From: Haloarcula mannanilytica
GTDB taxonomy: Archaea; Halobacteriota; Halobacteria; Halobacteriales; Haloarculaceae
Direction: 5' to 3'
Length of the DNA stretch: 64,000 bases
Assembly (NCBI RefSeq): GCF_005406125.1
Contig: NZ_BIXZ01000001.1
Span: 124,001 to 188,000, forward strand
The notes under the pieces are model-generated. The model ran no database searches, had not been told where the DNA came from, and worked only from the letters and a program-made list of their open reading frames with translations. This document shows, one piece after another, positions 51,435 to 61,150 of this stretch (within the stretch, counting starts at the first letter, position 1; the number at the start of each line of letters is the position of its first letter). The translations under genes were made by a program, and so were the position numbers.

Positions 51435-53441
51435 TCAAGTATCTTGGACTGTGGTTGTCGCGTTCATCCCGATTCCATCGCGGTGCGTACCCGGGACGTA
51501 CGCCGCTTCGCCGCCACAGCGGCGCTGGTCCCGGCAGACTTCGAGCCGCGGCGTCAGCGTTCGAACGCCCTCGTCCGTCCGGTCGACCGGTAGTTCCGCC
51601 CGGTATTCGAACCCCGCGCCGGTCCCGTAGTCGACAAACATGATCAGGGTGATCTGATCGTCCTCCGGTGTTGGCACGCTGACTTGGTCCTCGACACCGT
51701 CGCCGGTGAGCCGCGTCCGGTCCCGGTCGGTCGAGAGCTGCAAATCTAGCGTGTCGGTCCCGGTGACGGTCGCGTAGTCGTTCTCGCCCTCGCTTGTGAG
51801 CCGTATCGAGACCAGCGCGGCCTGTTCCGGGACCGACGCCGACACGTCGGTCCGGACCGTCTCGCCTTCGGCGACCGACACCGGCTGGAGTCGCGGCTCG
51901 ACGGGCAGCCCCAGATACGGGACCCACTCGCCGCGGAACACGTAGCGGTAGTAGTTCCGGTCGGGGTAGGCGTCGATTACTTCGAACTGTCGGTGTTGCA
52001 TCGCGTAGACGGTGTCGCCGTCGAAGTCGGGGTCGTTGCGCACCGACTGGAACGGGTGGTTGAGCCAGTCGCCATAGGGTGTCGGGAGCAAGACGAGAGT
52101 GTTGTCGAGGTCCCGTTCCTCGAAGGGTTCGTAGGCTCGTTCTAACTGCTGGGTGACCTGGTAATTGTCCGAGACCGGCTCGGCAGCCGTCGTGACGGCC
52201 GCGCTGCCGCCCAGCGCTGCGCCACACAGTGCTACCGCAAGCAGGGCCGGGCGGACTCGGTCAGCGCTGACCCGCTCGGTGATAAGCTGGTGTAGCCGCC
52301 GTGAGACGGCAATGACGCCGACGGCCCCGAAGGCAGTCAGCGGGACGAGCATGTCGAGGTGGTAGAACGGCCCCAGGAAGGAGACCAGGCCGTCGGTCGG
52401 GTCTGAGAGGTCCCCGAGCATGTTCACGGTGCCCCAGAAGTAGCCGTTGCCGAGGGGCACCGTCAGGAGGACACCGGCAAGGGCCGCCTGCCGACCGTCG
52501 ATGCCGCGGCGCGCGACCGCCCCGAGTCCGACAGCCGCGGCGACTGTCCCCAGCGGGCCGGCGACGACCCACTGGGTGAGAAGTTTCCAGAGGAGTTCGG
52601 TGTTCGCGTCAAGCGACATCGCCGGCGTGAACTCACGCGAGTAGCCCAGAATCTCCCGGTGGCCAAAGCCCGGCCCGTCCTGCGGGGCGAACACTTCGTA
52701 CGGAAACAGCAGCGCGGAGCCGGTGACGACGCGGTTGTACGCGAGCGTCGCGGCGACGCCGGTGAGTCCGCCAACGGCAGTCACTGACAGGCGTTTGAAC
52801 CGCGCCGGGTCACGCGTCCGGAGCCTCCACAGCGCGTGGACGATGAACGGCGTCGCAAACAGGACCGCCGTGTACGGCCGCGCGAAGAAGGCGATACCGA
52901 TCGAGAGCCCGGCACCGGCCGCTGTCTTTCGACTCCCGGTCCGGTCGGCGTGGAGATACGCCGCGGCGAAGCCGAGGTTCCAGAGTGTCGCCGGCATATA
53001 CGAGAGAAACACCGAGGCCTCGATGAGAAACAGCGGCGACCCGAACATGAGGAGAGTCGCCACGACGCCCGTTCGAGCGTCGAAGGCCTCGCGGACTGTG
53101 TGGTACGTCAGCGCCAGCACGCCGGTCGAAATCAGCCCAAGCGCGATCCGGTACCCCCCAAGCAGTTTCCCGACGGCGAACATCGCCGCCGGCACCGGCG
53201 CGTACTTCGGATACAGCCGTTCGCCGTCGGCCACGAAAAACCACGGCCGGAACGACTCCTCGACCGGCGGGTACATGAACAGGTGCCCCTCAAGCAGCAT
53301 TGCGGCCTGCTGGAGGTAGACGCCCTCGTCGTGGTTGGTGGTATGATGGGGAAAGACGACGTGGGCGAGTGCGAAGACGGCGAGCCCGCCCAGCAGTGCT
53401 ACCAGTCCCGCCTGTACTCCCGGCCGGCGCAGTCGGTTCAT
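51435..53441 (-). CDS. GT39/GT-C-type membrane glycosyltransferase-like protein
   Basis: 668 residues. About ten membrane helices to residue 430, with an acidic D38-E39 pair in TTNHDEGVYLQQA in the first external loop, the GT-C catalytic position. A beta-rich extracellular domain of about 240 residues follows, with a C-terminal Cys pair (EVCRDQRRCGG). Haloarchaeal homologues are sometimes labelled DUF7846 (from memory). Its ATG overlaps the stop of the iron ABC ATPase (ATGA), so it is read from the iron operon. Confidence 0.82.
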   Translation of the reverse strand: MNRLRRPGVQAGLVALLGGLAVFALAHVVFPHHTTNHDEGVYLQQAAMLLEGHLFMYPPVEESFRPWFFVADGERLYPKYAPVPAAMFAVGKLLGGYRIALGLISTGVLALTYHTVREAFDARTGVVATLLMFGSPLFLIEASVFLSYMPATLWNLGFAAAYLHADRTGSRKTAAGAGLSIGIAFFARPYTAVLFATPFIVHALWRLRTRDPARFKRLSVTAVGGLTGVAATLAYNRVVTGSALLFPYEVFAPQDGPGFGHREILGYSREFTPAMSLDANTELLWKLLTQWVVAGPLGTVAAAVGLGAVARRGIDGRQAALAGVLLTVPLGNGYFWGTVNMLGDLSDPTDGLVSFLGPFYHLDMLVPLTAFGAVGVIAVSRRLHQLITERVSADRVRPALLAVALCGAALGGSAAVTTAAEPVSDNYQVTQQLERAYEPFEERDLDNTLVLLPTPYGDWLNHPFQSVRNDPDFDGDTVYAMQHRQFEVIDAYPDRNYYRYVFRGEWVPYLGLPVEPRLQPVSVAEGETVRTDVSASVPEQAALVSIRLTSEGENDYATVTGTDTLDLQLSTDRDRTRLTGDGVEDQVSVPTPEDDQITLIMFVDYGTGAGFEYRAELPVDRTDEGVRTLTPRLEVCRDQRRCGGEAAYVPGTHRDGIGMNATTTVQDT

Positions 53442-54568
53442 TCCGTCGGATACCAGGCCAGGTCGTGGTCGGCGACCAGGTCAACTTCGACTGGCTGGCC
53501 CGGCTCGAACGTCTCGACGTGGTTGTGCATGCAATGGACAACGTCGCCGCTGTGGAGTTCGACCCGGTAGACGAACGACGGGCCGTTGTACTGGCGGTGG
53601 ACGACGTAGCCGTCGGCTTTGGACTCGTTTGTCGGCATCGCCTGCAGGTCGTCCGGACGGACTAACACGTCGACCATCGCCCCCTCATACGCCTCAACCG
53701 GGCCGTTCAGCAAGTCTCTGTCGAACGAACCCAGCCCAGTCTCGATGGAGTCGTCGGTCACGCGTGCCGAGAGGAAACTCGCCTGTCCGAGGAAACTGGC
53801 CACGAACCGACTTTCGGGGTTCTCGAACACCTCGGCAGGGTCCCCGACCTGTGCGATGGTCCCGTCGTTCATGATGGCGACGCGGTCGCTTATCGACAGC
53901 GCCTCCTCCTGGTCGTGGGTCACGGAGATGGCGGTGACGCCGGCCCGCTTGAGGATCTTGCGCACCTCCTCGCGCATCTCGACGCGCAGGCGCACGTCCA
54001 GATTCGAGAACGGCTCGTCGAGCAGGAGCACGTCCGGCTCCGGGGCCAGCGAGCGCGCGAGCGCGACGCGTTGCTGTTGGCCGCCCGACAGCTGGCTCGG
54101 CATCTTGTCGTGATGGGACTCAAGATCGACCAGTTCGAGCAGTTCATCGACCCGCTCCGCGACGGTGTCCTCATCCATCTCCGTTAGGCCGAAGGCGATG
54201 TTCTCGGCGACAGTGAGATGCGGGAACAGGGCGTAGTCTTGGAACACGATGCCGACGTTTCGCTCCTCGGGCTTCCGGAACGAGGACCCGTCGGCGATGA
54301 CCTCGTCAGCGATGGATATCTGTCCGTCAGAAGGGCGTTCAAGCCCGGCGATCATCCGGAGGGTCGTGGTCTTCCCACAGCCCGATGGCCCGAGTAGGGT
54401 CAGCAGTTCACCGTCTTTCACATCGAGCGAGAGGTTTTCGACGGCGACTTCGTGACCGTAGTCCTTGGATACGTCGTCCAGTTTCAGGACCGTCCGGTCC
54501 GGGTTCGCTACCGCTGCGTCCACGTCGTCGAAGTCCGCTGTTTGCTGTGTGCGTGTTTGTCGAGACAT
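53438..54568 (-). CDS. iron ABC transporter ATPase (FbpC-like)
   Basis: 376 residues. Walker A GPSGCGKTT, signature LSGGQQQRVALARS, Walker B VLLLDEPFSNLD and H-loop VTHDQEEAL, with a C-terminal TOBE-like domain (VLVRPDDLQAMP). ATG 54568 is used; the frame continues upstream over the permease gene in nonsense sequence. It overlaps the permease stop (TAATG) and the GT39-like start. Confidence 0.93.
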   Translation of the reverse strand: MSRQTRTQQTADFDDVDAAVANPDRTVLKLDDVSKDYGHEVAVENLSLDVKDGELLTLLGPSGCGKTTTLRMIAGLERPSDGQISIADEVIADGSSFRKPEERNVGIVFQDYALFPHLTVAENIAFGLTEMDEDTVAERVDELLELVDLESHHDKMPSQLSGGQQQRVALARSLAPEPDVLLLDEPFSNLDVRLRVEMREEVRKILKRAGVTAISVTHDQEEALSISDRVAIMNDGTIAQVGDPAEVFENPESRFVASFLGQASFLSARVTDDSIETGLGSFDRDLLNGPVEAYEGAMVDVLVRPDDLQAMPTNESKADGYVVHRQYNGPSFVYRVELHSGDVVHCMHNHVETFEPGQPVEVDLVADHDLAWYPTE

Positions 54569-56190
54569 TAGCTTGTGTCCTCCCGTCGAAGAATGACCAG
54601 CATGGAGAGCCCGGAAAGGGCCACGAGCACGAGGGCCGGGACCGCAGCCTGTCCATAGTAGCCGGCACCCTGAACGAGCCAGATGTACGTGACGAATGTT
54701 TCGAAGCCCGTCGGGCGTAACATCAGCGTTGCCGGCAATTCCTTCATCGTCGTCAGGAACACCAGCGCGGCTCCGGCGGCGATGCCCGGCGCGACGAGCG
54801 GCAAGACAACTTTGCGGAACGCCGAGAGCGGGCGATAACCCAACGAGCGCGCCGCCTCGATGTACTGCGGGTCCACCTGGAGAATCGATGACTCGGTCGT
54901 CCCGACGGCCTGCGGGAGGAACCGAACCACGTAGGCGAACACCAGCAGGATGACGCTCTGATACAGGAAGGGGACGTACCGGAGTCCCAGGTACACCAGC
55001 GCGAGCCCGAGGACGACACCGGGGACGGCGTACCCGATGTATGTGGCCCGCTCGGGCAGTGACGAGGCCCTTGTGGTCCCGCGTGCGGCGAGGTACGCAA
55101 TCGGGAGCGCCGCCACGACGCAGATGGCGGCCGCGGCGGCGGCCAGCCCGACCGAGTTCCAGGCGTAGGACGCCTCGAACGTGAAGCCGCCGCCGCTGTA
55201 CCCCGTCCCGGAGCGGAGGAGCCACTGAAGCAGAATGCCGACCGGAAGCACCAGACACAGCGACGCGATGGCACCGCAAAACAGCAGCGCCGGCCCCTTC
55301 CAGTAGCCGAGCCTGATGAGGCCGGGGCGACGCGATCCGCTACTGACGTAGGCCCCGTCGCGGCCGGCGCTGATGCGCGATTCGACAGCGAGGATGCCAA
55401 GCGCCATCACGAGCAACAGCATCGAGAGCACGGAGGCGTAGTCCAGCCGTCGAGCGCCGAACTCGTTGTAGATCATCCGCGTGAACACGTCGTACTGCAT
55501 AATCGCCGGCGTCCCGAAGTCAGAGAGCGTGTACAGCGCCACCAACAGCGCGCCGGCGGCAATACCCGGTGCAATCTGTGGTAGCGTGACGCGGCGAAAC
55601 GCCTCCCAGCGTGTATGGTTCAGCGTCCGGGCGGCCTCGACGACGGTACCGTCGAACGACAGCAGGGACGCGCGCGTAGTCAAAAACACGTACGGGTACG
55701 TAAACAGCGTCAGCACGAGTATCGCGCCGTGGAGGCCGTATATCTCCGGAATCTGTTCGATACCGAGCGGCGCGAGCAGATCCGCGAGTTCGCCCCGAGG
55801 CCCGAACGCCGAGACGAAGGCGAAGGCCCCGATGTAGCTCGGGACGACCAGCGGCAGTGCGGACGTAATCGTCCAGAACCGCTTGAACGGCAGGTCGGTC
55901 TGGACGGTGAGAATCGCCAGCGGAACGCCGATGAGAATCGACGCGGCGGTGACGCCAGTCACCAGCGCCAGCGTGTTCAGCGTCACCGAGACGGTCGTCT
56001 CGCTGGTCAGGAGTTCGACTGCTCGCGGGAACTCGATCTCGCCCGCTCGGAGGAACAGCCACACCAGTGGTGACAGCAACAGCAGCGAAATCGCTAGTGA
56101 GACCACTGCGAGCAGCGTGTGCGGAGACGAGTCTCGTTGCGAGCTCGTCGCCTGCTCCCGAAGCCGCTCGTAGCGGTCTTTCGTACCCAT
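54568..56190 (-). CDS. iron ABC transporter permease (FbpB/SfuB-like), fused two-domain
   Basis: 540 residues with about twelve helices. Two EAA loops, EAARTLNHTRWEAFRRVTLP and EAARSLGYRPLSAFRKVVLP, show that both permease halves are on one chain, as in Fe3+ FbpB/SfuB. The start is 1 bp after the stop of the binding-protein gene. Confidence 0.93.
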   Translation of the reverse strand: MGTKDRYERLREQATSSQRDSSPHTLLAVVSLAISLLLLSPLVWLFLRAGEIEFPRAVELLTSETTVSVTLNTLALVTGVTAASILIGVPLAILTVQTDLPFKRFWTITSALPLVVPSYIGAFAFVSAFGPRGELADLLAPLGIEQIPEIYGLHGAILVLTLFTYPYVFLTTRASLLSFDGTVVEAARTLNHTRWEAFRRVTLPQIAPGIAAGALLVALYTLSDFGTPAIMQYDVFTRMIYNEFGARRLDYASVLSMLLLVMALGILAVESRISAGRDGAYVSSGSRRPGLIRLGYWKGPALLFCGAIASLCLVLPVGILLQWLLRSGTGYSGGGFTFEASYAWNSVGLAAAAAAICVVAALPIAYLAARGTTRASSLPERATYIGYAVPGVVLGLALVYLGLRYVPFLYQSVILLVFAYVVRFLPQAVGTTESSILQVDPQYIEAARSLGYRPLSAFRKVVLPLVAPGIAAGAALVFLTTMKELPATLMLRPTGFETFVTYIWLVQGAGYYGQAAVPALVLVALSGLSMLVILRREDTS

Positions 56191-56191
56191 G

Positions 56192-57400
56192 TTAGAGGAC
56201 GCCGGCGTCCCGTAGCAGGTCGACGGTCCCGGCCACGTCGGCCAGCTCCGTCAGGTTGATGTCCGGCGGGTTCAGCTCGTCGATGCGCGGCAGGTCGCCG
56301 ACCGGTTCGACACCAGGGATCATCGGATACGCGAACGTCCGCGTGGCGAAGAACTCCTGGGCCTCCGCCGAGAGGACGTGCCGGACGAAGTTCGCGGCCA
56401 GTTCCGCGTTGTCGGTCCCGTTGATGATTTCGAGGCCCGAGACGTTGACGAGCGCCCCGGCGTCGCCCTCGGTGAATGCGAGACCGATGGGGGCGTTCTC
56501 GCGCGCGGACTGGACTCGGAGGGTGTAGTAGTGGTTGGCGAAGCCGGCAGTCAGTTCGCCGTCGGCGGCGGCGTTGGAGACACGGAACTCGTCGGCGTAG
56601 GTTTCGATGCCGTGGTCCTGCATCGACTGGAGCCACGACCGCGTCTCGTCGTCATCGCGGATGAGCCGCATCGCCGTGATAAAGGACTGGAACGCGCCGT
56701 AGCTCGGGGCCCAGCCCATGCTGTTTTCGAGCGCGGCCGTCTCGGGGAACTCCTGAACCGTCGACGGAATATCCGATTCGGAGATCTGGTTCGTGTTGTA
56801 CGGTATCGCTCGGGCGCGACCGGCGATGCCCACCCAGCGGCCCTCGCTGTCCTGGTAGGCCTCGGGAACTGTCGAGAGGGATTCCTCGGGCAGGCTCGCA
56901 GTCGCGCCGGCGTTTGCCACCGCGCCGAGGGAGCCAGCGTCGATGGACATGAACACGTCGGCGGGACTCGCACCGGCCTCGTTCTCCTCGATGATCGTGT
57001 TCGCGAGGTCGCTGGAGGCTTCGAGGCGGTGGTTCGCCGTGAAATCCGGATACAGCTGTTCGAACAGGTTGATGAGATCGAGATACAGTCCGCCCTCACC
57101 ACCGCCGAGATACAGCGTCAGTTCGCCGCTGAGATCCGGCAACTCCTCGATGGAAGTGCCGCCGGGGGCGTCACGCTGTGCCACCAGCGGGCCGGAGCCC
57201 CGGAAGTCCGAGAGGGAAATCCCGCCGGTTCCGGTCCCGGTACCGCTTCCACCATCGCTTCCCCCGTCACCGCCATCGCTACCACCGAGAAGGCCGGAAC
57301 AGCCGGCAATCGCTGTTGCGGCAGTAGTGCTACCGAGCGCGAGGAAACGCCGTCGCGACTGCGTCACGTTACGTCCCGTCGTATCGTTAGAATCACTCAT
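56192..57400 (-). CDS. Fe(III) ABC transporter binding lipoprotein
   Basis: 402 residues. Tat signal QSRRRFLALGSTTA and lipobox ATAIAGC, a Gly/Ser linker, then a ferric-binding-protein-like fold (LTLYLGGGEGGLYLDLINLF; FMSIDAGSLGAV; RARAIPYNTNQI). It resembles the FutA/FbpA/SfuA group. The operator-like TTAGG palindrome 9 bp upstream points to iron control. First gene of the operon. Confidence 0.9.
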   Translation of the reverse strand: MSDSNDTTGRNVTQSRRRFLALGSTTAATAIAGCSGLLGGSDGGDGGSDGGSGTGTGTGGISLSDFRGSGPLVAQRDAPGGTSIEELPDLSGELTLYLGGGEGGLYLDLINLFEQLYPDFTANHRLEASSDLANTIIEENEAGASPADVFMSIDAGSLGAVANAGATASLPEESLSTVPEAYQDSEGRWVGIAGRARAIPYNTNQISESDIPSTVQEFPETAALENSMGWAPSYGAFQSFITAMRLIRDDDETRSWLQSMQDHGIETYADEFRVSNAAADGELTAGFANHYYTLRVQSARENAPIGLAFTEGDAGALVNVSGLEIINGTDNAELAANFVRHVLSAEAQEFFATRTFAYPMIPGVEPVGDLPRIDELNPPDINLTELADVAGTVDLLRDAGVL

Positions 57401-57408
57401 TATTTGAT

Positions 57409-57432
57409 TTAGGGTTGCCTAAACAACTTAGG
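57409..57432. promoter_or_regulatory. DtxR-type iron box before the Fe(III) ABC operon
   Basis: TTAGGGTTGCCTAA (57409-57422), a TTAGG-N4-CCTAA palindrome, is followed by another TTAGG half-site (57428-57432). It lies 9-32 bp before the binding-protein start, so a bound regulator would block transcription initiation. Confidence 0.75.
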
Positions 57433-57437
57433 CCTTT

Positions 57438-58601
57438 CTAGTCGTCCGCGGCTGCGGGGACCTGTTCCGTCGCGGCGTTCTCCAGTTCATCGAGACACGC
57501 GAGCCAGTCGAGCATGAACTCTCCGCAGTAGTTAAGGAAGGCACCGTTTTCCCAGTCGCTGAAATCGCCGTCGGCCATGGCCGTCGCGATGTCCTCGAAC
57601 ACGGCGGCGTAGGAATCGGCGTCCGCACCGGCATCGTCGACGATTTCCCAGACGTGTTCGTTGAGTTCGAGGCCGTGGACTTCGTTTGTCAGGTCCGAGA
57701 ACGTCGAGCGGGGCGCTTTGTTGTGCTCACACAGCGGGTCGCCGTTGTAGATCTGTTTGCCCAACACGTCACAGGCACGCTTGAGGAACACGCCCGACCA
57801 GATGTCGTCGAAGCGGCCAACGTCCCATTCGTTTTCGTCCATCGGCAATTGGTAGAACGCCGGGATGACCTCCCGACGGAACGCGAGGTTCATCGAGCAG
57901 ACGGTGAGATACTGGCCCTCGGCGGCGACGAAGTCCTCGCCGAAATCCTCAGCAGTGGTGCGCGTCTGGGCCTGTCCCTGAAGATCGCCGTCCATCAGGA
58001 TGCGAACGGCGTCGAGATCCGGGACGTTCGTCCAGAGGCCCTGGGAGGCGACCACGTCGTCGACATGAGTCTGCTCGGTCTCGACTGTTTCGTCCATCGC
58101 GGCGTAGGGGTAGCCACGCGGGTACAGCCCGTGTTCGTCCTCGTTCTCGTAGAGGACGTTGACCCACTGCTCGTCGGAGCTGACGGTCTCGATCTCGCCC
58201 TCGAAGGCCAGGTTCTCCATGTGGGTGCCAAAGAAGTCCGCGTCTTGGTGTGGCAGCGTATCGTCGTCGATGAACACGCCGTACTCGTAGTCGTTGGCCC
58301 ACATGTAAAGGAGGCCAAAGGACGTTTGCGCGTGGCTCGCCTCGGGAATTAGGTGTGAGTACTCGCTCGCGCCGTGGTCGGCAAACCACGTTTCGCGGCC
58401 GGTCCCGTCGTAGACGGCCCCATCGACGCCCTCCTCGTCGAGCATCTGTTCCATCGCGTCGGTGTCACAGAAGTCCTCGGTGATGAGTACGACGAACAAT
58501 CGGTCCAGATCGAACCCGTGGTCCCGGGCGTTCTGGAAGTACGACCGCATACATTCGTGATTTCTGATCGTCGGCACCATCACGCAGATGTCGGCTGTCA
58601 T
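57438..58601 (-). CDS. reversibly-glycosylated-polypeptide (RGP)-family protein
   Basis: 387 residues, soluble. The metal/sugar-nucleotide site is a DDD run at D112-D114 (GVFIDDDTLPHQD), with VMVPTIRNHECMRSYF at the N-terminus, as in the RGP/alpha-1,4-glucan-protein synthase family (UDP-arabinopyranose mutases in plants). A later tract GRFDDIWSGVFLKRACDVLG carries the family's acidic acceptor motif. The gene has its own promoter with a TTAGG box over the TATA. Chemical role in haloarchaea not established; likely sugar-nucleotide or surface-glycan metabolism. Confidence 0.82.
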   Translation of the reverse strand: MTADICVMVPTIRNHECMRSYFQNARDHGFDLDRLFVVLITEDFCDTDAMEQMLDEEGVDGAVYDGTGRETWFADHGASEYSHLIPEASHAQTSFGLLYMWANDYEYGVFIDDDTLPHQDADFFGTHMENLAFEGEIETVSSDEQWVNVLYENEDEHGLYPRGYPYAAMDETVETEQTHVDDVVASQGLWTNVPDLDAVRILMDGDLQGQAQTRTTAEDFGEDFVAAEGQYLTVCSMNLAFRREVIPAFYQLPMDENEWDVGRFDDIWSGVFLKRACDVLGKQIYNGDPLCEHNKAPRSTFSDLTNEVHGLELNEHVWEIVDDAGADADSYAAVFEDIATAMADGDFSDWENGAFLNYCGEFMLDWLACLDELENAATEQVPAAADD

Positions 58602-58618
58602 GTACTGGCCCTATCTCT

Positions 58619-58632
58619 TTAGGCCATCCTAA
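58619..58632. promoter_or_regulatory. DtxR-type iron box before the RGP-family gene
   Basis: TTAGGCCATCCTAA, a TTAGG-N4-CCTAA palindrome, overlaps the TATA-like cttttagg on the minus strand about 30 bp before ATG 58601. Confidence 0.72.
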
Positions 58633-58820
58633 AAGAGTTGGTGTTTTTCGCCTTTGCTGCCCTCGTAGAAGTGTTTTCTAGTCATAATAATGCTGATATT
58701 GTGCTGTCATTATATTCGGCAGTCGTCGTTTAATGTTGTATAGGGGGAACTATTATTTGGCTGTGCTTTGCCAGATTAGGTGATGAGCGTACGAAGTAAC
58801 AGGGCTCCCCTCGAACACAA

Positions 58821-59564
58821 ATGAACCTGGATAATCAAACCTGTGTCGTCACCGGGTCATCGCGCGGTATCGGCCGCGGAATCGCCAAAGACCTGGGCGC
58901 ACACGGGGCCAACGTCGTGGTGAACTACCGGTCCTCGGACGCGGAAGCCCGTGCCGTTGTCGAGGACATCCGCGAGAACGGTGGCAACGCCATCGCGGCC
59001 CAGGCCGACGTGGCGAAACTCGACGATGTGCGGGCGATGCGTGAGACGGTCGCCGACGAGTTCGGTCCCGCGGACGTACTCGTCAACAACGCCGGGATCA
59101 CGATTGACAAGAAGTTCGAGAACATGACCCGCGAAGACTGGGACACAGTTATCGACGTTAACCTCGGCGGTGTGTTCAACGGAACGAAGGCGTTCTACGA
59201 CGACATTCGCGACGCGGAGCACGGACGACTGATAAATATCTCTAGCGTTGTCGGCCAGCAGGGCAACATCGGGCAGGCCAACTACGCGACAACGAAGTCC
59301 GGCCTGTTCGGGTTCACGCGGACGCTTGCCCTCGAACTGGCACATACGGGTTCGACCGCAAACTGTGTCGCCCCGGGGTTCGTCAAGACCGATATGTTAG
59401 ACGAGGTGCCCGAACGCGTTCAGGAGAAGATACTGCGGGAGATTCCGCTGGATCGGTTCGCACGCGTCGAGGACATCGCCGGGATCGTTAGATTCGTTGC
59501 GAGCGAGGAGTCGAGCTACATGACCGGACAGGTACTCGGCGTCAACGGCGGCATGGAGTGGTAA
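58821..59564 (+). CDS. phaB: SDR reductase, PhaB/FabG type
   Basis: 247 residues. NADP loop TGSSRGIGRGIA (12-23), NNAGIT, catalytic S-Y-K in NISSVVGQQGN and ANYATTKSGLF, and the C-terminal GQVLGVNGGMEW. It closely resembles the acetoacetyl-CoA reductase (FabG1/PhaB) of Haloarcula as I remember it, so NADPH-dependent (R)-3-hydroxyacyl-CoA formation for PHA is likely; fatty-acid style reduction is the alternative. It is followed by pccB with 1 bp between stop and start. Confidence 0.82.
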   Translation: MNLDNQTCVVTGSSRGIGRGIAKDLGAHGANVVVNYRSSDAEARAVVEDIRENGGNAIAAQADVAKLDDVRAMRETVADEFGPADVLVNNAGITIDKKFENMTREDWDTVIDVNLGGVFNGTKAFYDDIRDAEHGRLINISSVVGQQGNIGQANYATTKSGLFGFTRTLALELAHTGSTANCVAPGFVKTDMLDEVPERVQEKILREIPLDRFARVEDIAGIVRFVASEESSYMTGQVLGVNGGMEW

Positions 59565-59565
59565 C

Positions 59566-61149
59566 ATGAGTCAACAGGAAGAACCAGACGACGAGAGCGA
59601 AACGCCCGACGACGCGGTCGAAGAACTCAGACAGAAGCGAGCCGAGGCCGAACTCGGCGGCGGCGAGGCCCGTATCGAATCCCAACACGAGAAGGGCAAG
59701 ATGACAGCCCGGGAGCGCATCGACTTCCTCGTCGACGACGGGACGTTCAACGAAGTCGACCCGTTCGTCGAGCACCGGTCGACGAACTTCGGCATGGAGG
59801 AGAAGCGCTTTGCCGGCGATGCAGTAGTCACCGGCTACGGGGAGGTCGATGGACGGAAAGTGTTCCTGTTCGCCCACGACTTCACGGTCCTCGGGGGTTC
59901 GGTCGGCGAGGTCGTGGCCGACAAGATCTGCAAGGTGATGGACAAGGCCATCGAGAACGGCGTCCCGGTCATCGGGCTCAACGACTCCGGCGGCGCACGC
60001 ATTCAGGAGGGTGTCGACTCGCTGGTCGGCTTCGCCAAGATTTTCGAGCGCAACACCAAAGCCAGCGGACTTATCCCACAGATTTCGGCCATCATGGGGC
60101 CGTGTGCCGGCGGTGCTACCTACAGCCCGGCACTGACTGACTTCACCTTCATGGTCCAGGACACCAGCCACATGTTCATCACCGGACCGGACGTGATCGA
60201 AACGGTGACTGGTGAACAGGTGTCCAAGGAAGAACTCGGCGGGGCGGGCTCACACTCGACGAAATCCGGCGTCGCGCATTTCTCGTACCCCTCGGAGGAG
60301 GAGGCCCTGGAGAACATCCGCCGTCTCCTGTCGTACCTGCCGGCGAACAACATGGAGGACCCGCCGCGGGTCAAACCGTGGGACGACCCCGACCGCGAGA
60401 TTCCCGAAGTGACCGATATCGTCCCGTCAGCGCCGCGCAAGCCCTACGACATGACGAAGGTCATCGACTCCATCGTCGACGAAGAATCCTTCTTCGAGGT
60501 CCACGGCAACTGGGCACGCAACGTCGTCATCGGCTTCTCGCGGCTGGACGGCCAGTCGGTCGGCGTCGTCGCCAACCAGCCACGCGTGAGCGCGGGGACG
60601 CTGGACATCGACGCAGCCGAAAAGGCCGCTCGGTTCGTCCGCTTCTGCGATTCGTTCAACATCCCCATCCTCACGCTCGTCGACGTGCCCGGGTTCATGC
60701 CCGGTACGGACCAGGAGCACAACGGCATCATCCGTCGGGGCGCGAAGTTAATCTACGCCTACGCCGAGGCGACGGTGCCGCTGCTTTCGGTCGTCGTGCG
60801 GAAGGCCTACGGTGGGGCGTACATCGTCATGTCCTCGAAGTTCCTGGGCAGCGATGTGAACTACGCCTGGCCCGGATCGGAGATGGCGGTGCTCGGTCCC
60901 CGGGGCGCGGTCAACATCCTCTACCGGAACGAGATCGCGGACGCCGACGACCCGGACGCCAAACGGCAGGAACTGATGGACGAGTTCCGCGACGAGTTCG
61001 CCAACCCCTACGGGCCGGCGAAACGTGGCTACCTTGACGATGTCATCGAACCGAAGGACACGCGCAAGCGACTCATTCAGGACCTCGATCTCCTGGGGCG
61101 CAAGCGCGAGGACACCCCGCCGAAAGATCACGGCAACATCCCACTGTAA
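59566..61149 (+). CDS. pccB: acyl/propionyl-CoA carboxylase, carboxyltransferase subunit
   Basis: 527 residues covering both crotonase-fold halves of the PccB/AccD5 family: VIGLNDSGGARIQEGVDSL and MGPCAGGATYSPALTDF (N half), VVRKAYGGAYIVMSSKFLG and YAWPGSEMAVLGPRGA (C half), with both oxyanion Gly pairs intact. It transfers CO2 from biotin to propionyl-CoA (or acetyl-CoA). The biotin carboxylase subunit is not in the window. Directly follows phaB and precedes pccX, suggesting one transcription unit. Confidence 0.93.
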   Translation: MSQQEEPDDESETPDDAVEELRQKRAEAELGGGEARIESQHEKGKMTARERIDFLVDDGTFNEVDPFVEHRSTNFGMEEKRFAGDAVVTGYGEVDGRKVFLFAHDFTVLGGSVGEVVADKICKVMDKAIENGVPVIGLNDSGGARIQEGVDSLVGFAKIFERNTKASGLIPQISAIMGPCAGGATYSPALTDFTFMVQDTSHMFITGPDVIETVTGEQVSKEELGGAGSHSTKSGVAHFSYPSEEEALENIRRLLSYLPANNMEDPPRVKPWDDPDREIPEVTDIVPSAPRKPYDMTKVIDSIVDEESFFEVHGNWARNVVIGFSRLDGQSVGVVANQPRVSAGTLDIDAAEKAARFVRFCDSFNIPILTLVDVPGFMPGTDQEHNGIIRRGAKLIYAYAEATVPLLSVVVRKAYGGAYIVMSSKFLGSDVNYAWPGSEMAVLGPRGAVNILYRNEIADADDPDAKRQELMDEFRDEFANPYGPAKRGYLDDVIEPKDTRKRLIQDLDLLGRKREDTPPKDHGNIPL

Positions 61150-61150
61150 G

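Noticed and set aside
53438-55279. Iron ATPase read from an upstream start at 55279
   Set aside because: The added 237 codons overlay the permease gene and are Arg/Gly-rich nonsense; ATG 54568 overlaps the permease stop as TAATG.
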